From contig NZ_AP018400.1 in NCBI RefSeq assembly GCF_003609975.1, positions 942,501 through 1,006,500 on the forward strand: a DNA stretch of 64,000 bases. Direction: 5' to 3'. The notes beneath the pieces are model-generated. The model was given only the letters and a program-made list of their open reading frames with translations, did not search any database and had not been told where the DNA came from. The translations under genes and the position numbers were made by a program. Shown here one piece after another: positions 18,097 to 30,094 of the stretch. Source of the stretch: Streptococcus ruminantium (GTDB lineage: Bacteria > Bacillota > Bacilli > Lactobacillales > Streptococcaceae). Within the stretch, counting starts at the first letter, position 1. Each line of letters starts with the position of its first letter.

Positions 18097-21000
18097 ATGA
18101 CTCAAGAACAATTACTTGAAATGTTGCGGGCAAGATTGCCACGTGACCAGATTCTTTTGGAATCCTTTTTACGCTATCAAGCAGTCCATTTTGATGAGGA
18201 TTGGGATAGCCTTATCCAAAATTTTACAACCCAAAGAGGAATAGTCACCTCACCTGTTCAAGTGGTTCGCTTTGAAACAGAAGTTTCTGCTTTTGTAGAG
18301 GCAAGCCCCTTTGATGGAGTGACGGACCTAAGCAGCTACACACAGACCTTTGGTCAAGCTGGATTAAAGAAGTTACACCAATTATCAAGTGATGAGAAAG
18401 CCTTGGTGATTGAGGTAGCCCTCTTTAACCTAGCCACTCGCTTTCAGCTCTTAGACCAAGAAGGCGCCTATCAGTCCATTTCGGTAGCTTCTCTTTTGGA
18501 TAAAGGCAAAGCTGCTAATTTGGTTAATGTCTACCGAGTGGCCAATAATTTGTCTAATCGTATTAGCCGTGATATTGAACAGTTTCTTCTCACCTATGAA
18601 CCTGAACTAAGAAGTATCCAGGAAACGTTGGAGGAAAAAAAGGAGGCGGTTGAAGAAAAAGTAGTTCCAGAACCTTCTCAGGACATCACCTTTCGGGAAG
18701 AAGGACTTGTCATAATCGCAAGTCTTGATGAGGACGAGTTATCGCAACTGGATTTGCGAACAGGGCAAACAGAACATTTACCAGCCTATGAACATCTAAA
18801 CTTGTCCCAAAAATTTGAGATATTAAGTCACTTTGACCAAGTGCGAAATAGCCGTCCAAAACTACCAAACTTGAGACGTGGGGAGTTTGACCATGAAATG
18901 GAAATGACGCCAATCTATGAGGACAATGAGCTATTAACCTATTTAGAAGCAGATGGGACAGCCTATGACTTTCAACGTCCTCTAACACCTCAAGAAGAAG
19001 TAATCTTAACTGAAATTGGTCAAACTATTTTGGCTGAAAATACCGAAAAATTGACCAATTTAGGGATAGACTTAGCTGACATTGATGAGCAGCAACGTGG
19101 GATACTGATAGATGCTGCAGGGCGTTTTCATTTGAAGAATGCCGACCTAGCCTTACTAGGGGGCTATCCTAAAGCAACCGTTACTCAATTAGCCCTTGCG
19201 ACAGAATTGCTTCAGATGGGACTTGCTTATGACAAGGCAGAATTTTTCTTGACCAGTCAGCTAGACTTAGAAGAATCAAGACCCATTGCCTACGCCTTCT
19301 TGCATGAAGACCTCAATCTTGAAGAAGCAAGAACCTTTGAAAGGGACAAACTGTCCCAACCAGACCTATCCTTTGGAGAATGGCGAGAACACCTATCGCA
19401 AACAGAACCTGAAATCATTGTGACTCAAGAAAAACTACCAAATCCTATCGTAGAAGAAGCCCTTCAACGCTACCCGATTGATTCTAGAGTAACTTATAAG
19501 GGGCAAGAGTTTCAGGTAATGGCCATTGAGGACTCAGGCGTTAATAACTTGATACGGGTTGAACTACAAAATGACTTCACAGATGTGATTGAGCAAAATC
19601 CAGTTCTTTTCTTACGGACATTAGAGGACATCACTCAGGCTCTTCATGTTCCATCTGTCGAAGAAAAAGAGGAAGTGGAAGAACCTCAACAAGAATTAGA
19701 CCTCTTTTCCTTTATGGATGATGACCATCAAGACATTGTTTCCCAAGAACCAGTCACAGAAAGTGAAGCAGAAAAAACTGAAATATTTGAAACGGAGGGT
19801 GAGCCAGAACTTTCTGAAGTCATTAAGACACCCCCAACCACTGATTTTTACTTTCCAGAAGATTTGACAGACTTTTACCCTAAGACAACAAGGGATAAGG
19901 TTGAAACCAACGTAGCTACTATTCGTTTGGTGAAAAGTCTTGAATCTGAACACCGTCAAGCCACACCAAGTGAACAAGAACTGCTTGCCAAATACGTGGG
20001 CTGGGGAGGCTTAGCTAACGAGTTCTTTGACGAGTATAACCCAAAGTTTTCTAAGGAACGTGAGGCATTAAAAACACTAGTCACCGATAAAGAGTATTCG
20101 GACATGAAACAATCTTCTTTGACCGCTTACTACACAGACCCTCTCTTGATTCGTCAGATGTGGGAGAAGTTAGAACGTGATGGCTTTACTGGTGGTAAAA
20201 TCCTAGACCCGTCTATGGGAACGGGAAATTTCTTTGCGGCAATGCCTAAACACCTGAGAGAAAATAGTGAGCTGTATGGTGTAGAGTTAGACACGATTAC
20301 AGGTGCTATTGCCAAACACCTTCAACCGAATAGTCACATTGAAGTAAAGGGCTTTGAGACCATTGCCTTTAATGACAATAGCTTTGATTTGGTTCTCTCA
20401 AATGTGCCTTTTGCCAATATCAGGATTGCCGATAGTCGCTATGATAAACCCTATATGATTCATGATTACTTTGTTAAAAAATCCCTTGATTTGGTGCATG
20501 ATGGTGGGCAAGTCGCTATGATTTCCTCCACAGGAACCATGGACAAACGGACAGAAAATATTCTCCAGGACATTCGTGAGACGACTGATTTCCTTGGTGG
20601 TGTGCGTTTACCAGATAGCGCCTTTAAGGCCATTGCAGGTACCAATGTCACAACAGACATGTTGTTCTTCCAGAAACATATGGATAAGGGATATGTGGCA
20701 GATGATTTAGCTTTTTCAGGTTCTATTCGCTATGACAAGGATGACCGTATTTGGTTGAATCCTTACTTTGATGGAGACTACAATAGTCAGGTTCTTGGGA
20801 CCTATGAGGTTAGAAACTTTAACGGAGGGACACTTTCTGTGAGAGGAACTTCTGATAATTTGCTAGCAGATGTTCAGATGGCTCTTAAACAGGTTAAAGC
20901 GCCTAGAACTGTTGACCCTTCTGATATCTTCATCAGTCCTGATGTGATGAGAATACAAGTCATTGATACCTCTGTTCCGCCTGAAATCAGAGAAACCTTA

Positions 21001-24000
21001 GACCAGTATAGCTTTGGCTATAAAGATTCTACGGTTTACTACCGTGATCATAAGGGCATTCGTGTAGGGACAAAAACTGAGGAGATTAGCTACTATGTGG
21101 ACGAGGAGGGGACCTTTAAGGCATGGGATACCAAGCATTCGCAAAAACAGATTGACCGCTTTAATGACCTCGAAGTCACCGATAGTACTGCTCTTGATGT
21201 TTATGTGACCGAAGAAGCCACCAAACGTGGGCGATTTAAGGGGTATTTCAAAAAGACCGTCTTTTATGAAGCTCCCTTGTCAGAGAAAGAAGTGGCACGG
21301 ATTAAAGGGATGGTTGATATTCGGAACGCCTACCAAGAGGTGATTGCCATTCAGCGCTACTATGATTACGACAGAGATGAGTTTAACCACTTGTTAGGAC
21401 ATCTCAATCGCACCTATGATACTTTTGTGAAACGCTTTGGTTATGTCAATAGTGCTGTGAATCGTAACCTTTTTGATAGTGATGATAAGTATTCGCTCCT
21501 TGCGAGTTTAGAAGATGAAAGTCTTGACCCGAGTGGGAAGACAGTTATCTATACCAAATCTCTTGCCTTTGAAAAAGCCTTGGTTCGTCCTGAAAAGGAA
21601 GTGACGGCAGTTTCTTCTGCCCTTGACGCTCTCAATTCTAGTCTAGCAGATGGCCGTGGTGTAGATTTGGATTACATGATGTCTATTTATCAAACAGACT
21701 CTAAAGCGACTTTGATTGAGGAATTAGGAGACGCTATTATTCCAGACCCAGAACGCTATCTAAACGATAGGGAAGTGGTCTATGTGTCTCGGCAGGACTT
21801 CTTATCAGGAGATGTGGTGACTAAGTTAGAGGCTGTGGACTTACTCATTAAAGCAGACAACTCTGATTTTCCTTGGGTCTATTATCAAGGTCTCTTAGAA
21901 GACGTGAAACCACCACGTGTGACCTTAGCTGATATTGATTATCGGATTGGCTCACGTTGGATTCCTCTAGCCGTTTATGGGAAATTTGCCCAAGAAACCT
22001 TTATGGGACAAACTTTTGACCTGACTGACCAAGAAGTATCAACTGTTCTTGAAGTCAGTCCGATTGATGGGACGATGTCTTACCAATCCAAGTTTGCCTT
22101 TAGGTATTCTACCGCAACGGATAGAAGTCTAGGTGTACCTGGGTCTCGGTATGATAGTGGTCGTAAAATCTTTGAAAACCTGCTTAATTCCAATCAACCA
22201 ACCATTACCAAACAAGTGGAAGATGGGGATAAGAAAAAGCATGTGACGGACGTGGAGAAGACAACGGTTCTACGTGCTAAGGAAACACAACTTCAAGAAC
22301 TCTTCCAAGATTTTGTGGCTAGTTACCCAGAGGTGCAACAGATGATTGAAGAGACCTATAATAGCCTTTATAATCGTACAGTCTCAAAAGTTTATGATGG
22401 CAGCCATTTAACCATTGATGGGCTTGCCCAGAATATTTCCTTACGCCCTCACCAAAAGAATGCTATTCAACGGATTGTGGAAGAAAAACGAGCGCTTCTA
22501 GCTCATGAAGTGGGTTCAGGTAAGACCTTAACCATGCTTGGGGCAGGATTCAAACTGAAAGAATTGGGTATGGTGCATAAGCCTCTTTATGTGGTGCCAT
22601 CAAGTCTGACCGCTCAGTTTGGCCAAGAAATCATGAAGTTCTTCCCAACCAAGAATGTCTATGTGACGACCAAGAAAGATTTTGCGAAAGCCAAACGCAA
22701 GCAGTTTGTCTCACGGATTATCACAGGGGACTACGATGCCATTGTCATTGGGGATTCCCAGTTTGAGAAAATTCCCATGAGTCATGAAAAGCAAGTGACC
22801 TATATTCAAGATAAGTTACAACAACTTCGTGACATCAAGCAAGGTAGTGATAGTGATTATACTGTTAAAGAAGCAGAGCGTTCTATTAAGGGCTTAGAGC
22901 ACCAATTGGAAGAACTTCAAAAGTTGGAACGTGATACCTTTATTGAATTTGAAAACCTTGGGATTGACTTCCTCTTTGTGGACGAAGCTCACCATTTTAA
23001 GAATATCAGACCCATTACAGGCCTTGGGAATGTCGCAGGGATTACCAACACGACTTCTAAAAAGAACGTGGATATGGAGATGAAAGTGAGACAGGTTCAA
23101 GGAGAACACGACTATCGTAATGTGGTCTTTGCGACAGGAACACCAGTCTCTAACTCTATTAGTGAACTCTATACCATGATGAGCTATATCCAACCCGATG
23201 TCCTAGAACGATACCAGGTCTCTAATTTTGATTCATGGGTAGGGGCTTTTGGGAATATCGAAAATTCTATGGAACTAGCACCGACAGGGGATAAATACCA
23301 ACCCAAGAAACGCTTTAAGAAGTTTGTGAACCTGCCTGAACTCATGCGGATTTATAAGGAAACAGCTGATATTCAGACCTCAGATATGCTTGATTTACCT
23401 GTACCTGAAGCTAAAGTTATTGCGGTGGAGAGCGAATTGACAGAAGCTCAGAAATACTACCTTGAAGAGTTGGTTGATCGTTCAGACGCTATCAAGTCAG
23501 GTAGCGTTGACCCTAGTGTCGATAACATGTTAAAAATCACTGGGGAAGCTAGAAAACTAGCTATTGACATGCGTCTCATTGACCCAGCCTATACCTTATC
23601 GGACAATCAGAAGATTCTTCAAGTAGTGGACAATGTGGAACGCATTTACCGTGAGGGAGAAGATGATAAAGCTACCCAGATGATTTTCTCAGATATTGGA
23701 ACGCCTAAGAATAAGGAAGAGGGCTTTGACGTTTACAATGAATTGAAAGACCTCTTAGTGGATAGAGGGATTCCCAAAGAAGCAATTGCCTTTGTCCATG
23801 ACGCTAATACGGATGACAAGAAAAACTCTCTGTCACGCAAGGTCAATAGTGGGGAAGTCAGGATTCTCATGGCTTCTACGGAAAAAGGTGGAACAGGATT
23901 AAACGTGCAGTCTCGTATGAAAGCAGTCCACCATTTAGACGTTCCCTGGCGTCCCTCTGATATTGTTCGTGCGTCCGTAAAGGCGGTATAGTAAATCTAC

Positions 24001-27000
24001 TTTTTGGCAAAGTAGTAGGCGTGACCTTAATGCCTATCATCACCCAACTGACCTGTGAGGGAAACCAAATATCAGGGAACAAAGCACGTTGGGAAACTCA
24101 TAAGTTGATGAGTTATCACATCACGACTGAATGAGGAGATGACAATGTAACAGTTGTTACTGAGATAATTATAAGGATAAAATCTAAACTGATTGAAGGA
24201 TAGTCTAAACGGTCTGTGTCAGGACTGTGAGGTAAGATAACTAAAATCCTCATACTATGGAACTTCATTATCACTGTTCGAGGTAGTGAAGCAAAGGGAT
24301 TCCATAGCGTATTCATAGTAAATGAAAACAGATGAACGTCCTATCCGATGAAATTATCAAGCTATGTTACTATACCAGCTAAACGGAGATTACCTAAGTC
24401 AAAATGCTTGTAAAAGCTATTAAACATCAGGTTTATGAATATTTGATAAGGTAACGGAGTTCCCGTAGTAGTTCGAGCGTGTTAATGGCACGTACATGGC
24501 GAAGGGGAACAGTTTATAACATTAACATTATGGAAAGGAAGGTGTGCGAGACACCATGAGAAATCCTCAAAATGTGTTAAACAATCTAACAAAACACAGT
24601 AAAGATAAAAACTATCAATTTGAGCGACTTTATCGCTTACTTTACAACAAAGAAATGTACTTAGTTGCCTATCAAACGATTTACGCTAACCCAGGACACA
24701 TGACACCTGGAGTAGATGAGTTGACGATTGATGGTATGAGTATGGCTAGAATTGACCAATTGATTGATTCCCTGAAAGATGAATCTTATCAGCCACATCC
24801 ATCAAGACGAACCTATATTCCTAAAAAGAATGGGAAGCCACGTCCACTAGGTATTCCATCATTTGATGATAAGCTCTTACAACAGGTTATCAAAATGATT
24901 TTGGAATCCATCTACGAGGGACAATTTGAATCCTCTTCCCATGGTTTTCGTCCGAATAAAAGCTGTCATTCAGCACTTACTCAAATTCAGAAAACCTATA
25001 CAGGAGTAAAGTGGTTTATTGAAGGAGATATCAAATCGTTTTTTGATAATATCAACCACGATGTGATGATTCAAATTCTACGAGAAAGAATTACGGATGA
25101 GCGTTTCTTACGCCTGATTCGTAAATTTCTCAATGCAGGATATGTGGAAGATTGGAAATTCTACAAAACCTACTCAGGAACTCCACAAGGAGGAATAATC
25201 AGTCCAATTCTAGCCAATATCTATTTGGATAAGTTTGATAAATATATGACAGATTATGTGAAGAACTTCTGTGAAGGGAAATACCGTAAACGCACCCCAG
25301 AATATCGCCAAAATGAGATTGCACTGGGAAAAGCAAGAAGAACACTAGAGTGTACTTCGACGGAAAACCAACGCCAAGAAGCCATTCAACGTATTCGTCA
25401 ATTAGAAAAAGAAAGAATATTGATTCCTCATAGCGACCCTATGGATAGTAGTTTTAAGCGTCTAACCTATACCCGAAATGCAGATGATTTTATCTGTGGT
25501 GTGATTGGAAGTAAAGAGGACGCTCGTCGTATTAAAGCAGACATTAAGGACTATTTGGAAACGGTTCTCAAATTGGAACTCTCTGAAGAGAAAACCCTGA
25601 TTACCAATGCAAGAGATAAAGCGAGGTTTCTGGGTTATCATCTGTACATTCGCCAATCCAATTTAGCCAAACGTGATTCGGCAGGACGATTGGTCAGAAA
25701 TTATACAGGTAGATTGGTTTTAGAGGTTTCTATTGAAACGATTCGAGATAGATTACTGTCCTATGGGGCTATGAAAATGACTTATCATAGAGGTCACGAA
25801 GTTTGGAAACCAACAGCTCGTTATTTTATGAAAGACTGTGATGATTTAGAGATTTTAGAACGCTACAATGCGGAAATAAGAGGTTTTTATAACTATTATT
25901 GTATCGCTAACAACAGTTCTATCCTCCATCGCTTTAAGTATATTATGGAATATAGCATGTATAAAACCTATGCGACCAAGTATCGTACGACTAAATCTCA
26001 CATCATCCGTAAATATAAAAAGGATGGTCAATTCAGGATACAGTATATTGGACGTAAAGGAGATACAATGACCCGTTATTTCTATAATGGAGGCTTTAAA
26101 CGTCAAAAGAAATCTTTCCTAGAAAATGATAATTTACCAAACACGGCAAAATATTTTAGCCGAACCAATTTAATTGATAGATTAAAAGCAAACCGTTGTG
26201 AGTACTGTCAAGCTACCAATAGTCTCATTGAAATTCATCATGTGAGAAAACTCAAGGATTTAAAGAAAAAGACTTTTTGGGAACGCTTGATGATTTCTAG
26301 ACAACGGAAAACAATAGCACTGTGTAAAGATTGCCATAAGAAATTACATTATGGCAAGTTAGATTGAGTTTATAAATGGAGAGCCGTATACATTGAAAGG
26401 TGTACGTACGGTTCGGGGGCGAGTATTTGGAAACCTGCCGTAGTAATACGGTAAGGCGCTGGGTACTTAGCCTACAACGCAATGGTAGATTAATTCGTCA
26501 AGGCAATATGCACCAAGAGGTAGATATTTACCATTACATTACGAAAGGGAGCTTCGACAACTACCTCTGGCAAACTCAGGAGAATAAACTCAAATACATC
26601 ACGCAAATCATGACCTCTAAAGACCCTGTGCGGTCGGCAGAAGACATTGATGAACAAACCATGACTGCTTCAGACTTTAAGGCTTTAGCGACAGGTAATC
26701 CTTATCTCAAACTAAAAATGGAACTAGAGAATGAGTTGACGGTATTGGACAATCAAAAGCGTGCCTTTAATCGCTCCAAAGATGAGTATCGCCATACCAT
26801 TTCTTACTGTGAGCAGAACCTCCCTGCCCTTGAGAAACGCCTTAGTCAATATGACCGAGATATTGCCCAATCCTTAGGAACTAAGTCACAAGATTTTGCC
26901 ATGCGATTTGATAATCAGATGATGGATAACCGTGCAGAAGCTGGAGACTATCTACGTAAACTCATTACCTATAACCGTTCTGAAACCAAAGAAGTAAGAA

Positions 27001-27413
27001 CGCTTGCAACCTTTAGAGGGTTTGAGCTTAAAATGGCAACCAGAAGTCCTAGTGAGCCCTTACCAGATATGGTGTCTTTAACCATTTCAGGTAGCAACCA
27101 GTATTCTGTCTCTTTAGACTTGAAATCAGATGTGGGAACCATTCAACGCATTACTAATGCCATAGACCATATCTTCCAAGAAAAGACAGAAGAAATGGCC
27201 AATAATCTAAAAGATAAGCTAGCAGTCGCAAGGGTTGAAGTGGAAAAGGTCTTTCCTAAAGAAGAGGATTATCAGCTGGTTAAAGCTAAGTATGACCTTC
27301 TTGCCCCGTTGGTTGAACAAGAAGCAGAGGTTGAGGAAATTGATGCAGCCCTAGCTAAGTTCAATGAAACGATCCAACCACAACACGACCAACAACTTTC
27401 TCTTGATTTTTAA
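18097..27413 (+). CDS. ICE methylase-SNF2 helicase fusion, interrupted by a group II intron
   Basis: Joining 18097-23968 with 26476-27413 gives 6810 nt, 2269 residues, in frame. GGAGG lies 6 bp before ATG 18097. Residue 702 region reads ILDPSMGTGNFFAAM, the AdoMet motif of N6-adenine methylases, and LSNVPFA near 767 fits the NPPF-type motif. The helicase half has Walker A HEVGSGKT (near 1470), DEAHHFKN (near 1628), ATGTPVSNS, and KGGTGLNVQSR. Motif VI, DIVQRNGRLIRQGN, is split by the intron after DIV. Without splicing, the first part ends in about ten foreign residues at 23991 and lacks motif VI. Such proteins are hallmark cargo of Gram-positive conjugative elements, perhaps protecting or processing transferred DNA. 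The role is inferred. Confidence 0.9.
24556..26367 (+). CDS. ltrA: Group II intron reverse transcriptase/maturase with HNH domain
   Basis: About 603 residues from ATG 24556; an in-frame GTG at 24544 is the alternative start. The RT domain shows KPRPLGIPSFDDKLLQQ, SHGFRPNKSCHSAL, IKSFFDNINHDVM and GTPQGGIISPILANIYLD. The catalytic box reads NADDF where RTs of this family have YADDF: codon AAT (25477-25479) replaces the expected TAT. The maturase X region follows. The C terminus is an HNH endonuclease (CEYCQATNS, IEIHHVRKL, CKDCHKKLHYGK). It should help intron folding and target-primed mobility. The Tyr-to-Asn change may weaken cDNA synthesis while leaving maturase function. Confidence 0.93.
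   Translation: MRNPQNVLNNLTKHSKDKNYQFERLYRLLYNKEMYLVAYQTIYANPGHMTPGVDELTIDGMSMARIDQLIDSLKDESYQPHPSRRTYIPKKNGKPRPLGIPSFDDKLLQQVIKMILESIYEGQFESSSHGFRPNKSCHSALTQIQKTYTGVKWFIEGDIKSFFDNINHDVMIQILRERITDERFLRLIRKFLNAGYVEDWKFYKTYSGTPQGGIISPILANIYLDKFDKYMTDYVKNFCEGKYRKRTPEYRQNEIALGKARRTLECTSTENQRQEAIQRIRQLEKERILIPHSDPMDSSFKRLTYTRNADDFICGVIGSKEDARRIKADIKDYLETVLKLELSEEKTLITNARDKARFLGYHLYIRQSNLAKRDSAGRLVRNYTGRLVLEVSIETIRDRLLSYGAMKMTYHRGHEVWKPTARYFMKDCDDLEILERYNAEIRGFYNYYCIANNSSILHRFKYIMEYSMYKTYATKYRTTKSHIIRKYKKDGQFRIQYIGRKGDTMTRYFYNGGFKRQKKSFLENDNLPNTAKYFSRTNLIDRLKANRCEYCQATNSLIEIHHVRKLKDLKKKTFWERLMISRQRKTIALCKDCHKKLHYGKLD
26381..26414 (+). ncRNA. Group II intron domain V
   Basis: A 34-nt hairpin starting GAGCCGTATAC and ending GTACGTACGGTTC, with a GAAA tetraloop and the catalytic AGC-type triad. 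It lies 61 nt before the 3' splice site, leaving room for domain VI with the branch A. Confidence 0.9.
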
Positions 27414-27482
27414 GAAAAAGGCTGACAAAAAATAATGAACGCGGTAAAATGAAGTCAAGAAATCATCAAAGGAGAATTGATT

Positions 27483-27782
27483 ATGACCCAGACAGTAGAA
27501 GATATACGTTACCAATTAGAAGAATGGTTAGCACAAGGTTTTACAAGCCCTGAAGATAGAGATAACTATCAAGCCTTAAAGGAACAATATGAAGATGAAA
27601 CCCTTGATTACAGCTTTTCAAAGCGAGAAATCATTGGTCAATTAGAGGTAATTATCACGACTCGTGAGAATGACTTTCCAGACTTAGATGAGGTCACCAA
27701 AGAAGAGTATCTTGACCTGGTTGAACAACTTGATAAACTAGACAAGGGACAGGCAGATTATTATCGTAAGCAATTAGCGTAG
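27483..27782 (+). CDS. Small acidic ICE protein, unknown function
   Basis: A 99-residue helical protein starting MTQTVEDIRYQLEEWL, behind AAAGGAG. Very acidic, with no Cys cluster, membrane segment or catalytic motif. It lies 70 bp downstream of the helicase gene and 14 bp before a membrane protein, probably one transcript. Conserved position in this ICE family is my recollection; no function assigned. Confidence 0.65.
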   Translation: MTQTVEDIRYQLEEWLAQGFTSPEDRDNYQALKEQYEDETLDYSFSKREIIGQLEVIITTRENDFPDLDEVTKEEYLDLVEQLDKLDKGQADYYRKQLA

Positions 27783-27796
27783 AAAGTGGTGTAGAT

Positions 27797-28087
27797 ATGT
27801 TAGAACAAATCATTCAAAGTCTTTTGATTATCGCAGCAACAGGACTAATTTTACTTGTCCTTTACCAGATTGCGAAGATGCTTGGAAGCTTATTTGTTAT
27901 TGGATTAATCGGATTTTTAGCTTTCACAGAAGTCTATGGAATTTACCTCTTTTTTACAGATCAATACCTATATGTGGAAGATTTAGCGACCAATGGTATT
28001 TTGAGCTTTACCACTTTCTATATTGGATTTAATGTTCTGCTTATATTCGGACTTGTGGTCAAAGTGATTAGAAGTCGGATAGCATAA
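27797..28087 (+). CDS. Small integral membrane protein of the ICE
   Basis: A 96-residue protein with about three hydrophobic segments (residues 7-28, 32-52 and 73-91), the first starting LIIAATGLILLVLYQIA. There is no signal peptidase site or known motif. It may belong to the conjugation membrane complex, judged only by neighbours. It ends the plus-strand operon before a bidirectional terminator. Confidence 0.65.
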   Translation: MLEQIIQSLLIIAATGLILLVLYQIAKMLGSLFVIGLIGFLAFTEVYGIYLFFTDQYLYVEDLATNGILSFTTFYIGFNVLLIFGLVVKVIRSRIA

Positions 28088-28146
28088 CTAATAGAGGTTG
28101 TGAAAAACTCAAATTTCCGCCTTGCTGTTGAAAATTGGACAAAATA

Positions 28147-28194
28147 AAATGGCTTAGAATCAACGTTTTCTGACGACGTTACTCTAAGCCATTT
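28147..28194 (+). terminator. Bidirectional terminator between convergent units
   Basis: AAATGGCTTAGA (28147-28158) pairs perfectly with TCTAAGCCATTT (28183-28194), with inner AACGT/ACGTT pairing. A-rich on one side and T-rich on the other, it can stop both the ICE operon and the minus-strand ATPase-HNH unit. Confidence 0.8.
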
Positions 28195-28251
28195 ACTATT
28201 TTTAAGACTTTTTGCCCAGCCTCTTTCAGATGTTTATTCAATATTGACGTG

Positions 28252-30091
28252 TTATTCTGATAAATTGTTTTTTAGTAATTCAAGTTCTTCAGATGTTAAA
28301 TCAGAAATTAATAGCTTGATTTTCTCGTTAGGTGAAACTTTTTCAGATAGCATCTGATTGAGTTTGTTACGTATTATTGGTTCATTAATAGTTTGTATTT
28401 CAATTTTAGTTTGTTCTATTAATGTAGGGGAAATAGTTGGTTGATTAAGGATATTTATGATTTTATTTAACTTACTTTGAGCAAAACTTCCATAGATATC
28501 ACTTGTCTCCATTTCCTCATATATTATTCGTTGTATGTTTTTAGCAAAGGTATCAACTTGCTTTGAAATCACTTTTCCGTTATATTCTTTTAGTGAAATC
28601 ACATTATGATTTTTTATATCAGATAAAATAAATGGGGAATGGGTTGTAATAATAAACTGAAAAGTTGCATTTTGATAAGAAGGACTTGCAGTATCTAAAA
28701 AGTAAGTACAGCATAAACTTAAGAGTTGAACCATTTTATTTGACCAAGAGGATGGAACGATTCATCTATTTCATCTATTAAAATTATATGGTTCCCACTT
28801 TCAGCATTTGAAATCAATTCAATTAATTGTCCTAAAATTGAATTAAATTTCTTCTCCTGTAGACGATAGTTCATGTAACTTAAAAATAAATTATCTTCAG
28901 GAAATACACATACCTTTAGAGTTTATTTTATTACAATGCAGAAGCTTTCTATATCCCATTAGAAAATCGTTAATCTTTTGTTTCTGATGAAAATCAATAA
29001 TGAATGAGTTATTATCTACTTCTAAGTGGTCAGAAGTTTTCCATAATAATTGCATTGCTTTTATTGAAAATTAATAAAATCAGTAATTTGGTAGGTTATC
29101 TATGTTTACTTGAGGAAAGTTATGTCTAAAATAATCTTGTAAAATTTTAGAAGTTTCATCAGTTTTAAGATATAAAATATCTATTTGAATACTTTGAAAG
29201 TTCAAAGCTAGATATTTATGAATTTGTTTTAAAAGTAGAACCAAGTTCTGTTCCAAAATAGTATCCTTCCTTCAAGGTAAGCATTAAATTTATAAGAAAG
29301 TCAACTATTTGATTAATAAAATGAGATTGCAAATCATCTTTACCAAGCGTTAAGAGAAGTTTAGGAGGCTCAAAAAATCCTTTGATATAAATACCTTTAT
29401 CAATTAATAAGGATTGTAGTTCATCATAAGACCAATATGAAATTCTATATTTCATTATTTTATTTGAGGGGAAGAAATCATTTATTTTTAGTAATCTAAA
29501 TGCTTGAATAACATTATAATTAGAAGGAGGTTGATATAAGTATCTAGTGATCAAGTTATTGCCGAATAATGTGTCAAATTCGTCATTATTTTCACTAAAA
29601 CTATATTGGTGATATTTTTTGAAAATGTAGTTTATGCTTCCGTTAGGAACATTATCAGTAATATGATAAGTGTTTCCTTGTTTTCTGAGTAATACAGTTT
29701 TAATATCTGCGATAAGTCCATCATTAGTTTTTATAATCTGATTATTAAAAATTATTTGTTTTATTGCATGCTTATTATTAAATTCAATGAAAATTGATTC
29801 ATCTAATTCATAGAAAATAAAGTATTCGTATTTACTTAGAAATTCTTTTCGCTCTGAGAATTTAAACCCAATAAAGTTTAGTAAAGTTGTTTTTCCAACA
29901 CCATTTATTCCTACAATTGCCGTGATATTTGTGACATTTTCTCCATAAAACTCGGCAATGTAGTTTGGATTTTTATTAATTGTTATTGTTTCATTCCAAT
30001 CGAAGTTTATAGTGTACTCATCTGAAAAATGAAAAATTTGTTTGCTTATTAAATTTTCATAATCACGTATAATCAATCCTAAAAGTTTCAT
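28252..30091 (-). pseudogene. Septu-like (PtuA-type) AAA ATPase, frameshifted
   Basis: On the minus strand, a 291-residue N-terminal piece (30091-29216) has Walker A TAIVGINGVGKTTLLNF. The frame then shifts. Pieces in other frames supply IQIDILYLKTDETSK and Walker B ILIDEIDESFHPLGQI near 28770. A C-terminal piece (28734-28252) has the D-loop/switch TTHSPFILSDI and a helical tail. Three or more disruptions are present. SMC/OLD-like ATPases of this build partner HNH nucleases in Septu defence, where the ATPase scaffolds nuclease activation. Here it follows the HNH gene by 3 bp. Septu assignment is by architecture, and other AAA15-HNH pairs remain possible. Confidence 0.75.
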
Positions 30092-30094
30092 TTT

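Larger units (their letters stand above)
23969..26475 (+). mobile_element. Group II intron (2507 nt) in the helicase gene
   Basis: The 5' end GTGCG follows exon ...GATATTGTTC, and the 3' end ...GCCTAC (terminal AC, group II rule AY) precedes exon AACGCAATGG. Removal restores an exact reading frame through helicase motif VI. About 580 nt of ribozyme domains I-III precede the maturase gene, which sits in domain IV. Domain V is recognisable at 26381. It lies on the sense strand of its host gene, as self-splicing requires. Confidence 0.93.
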
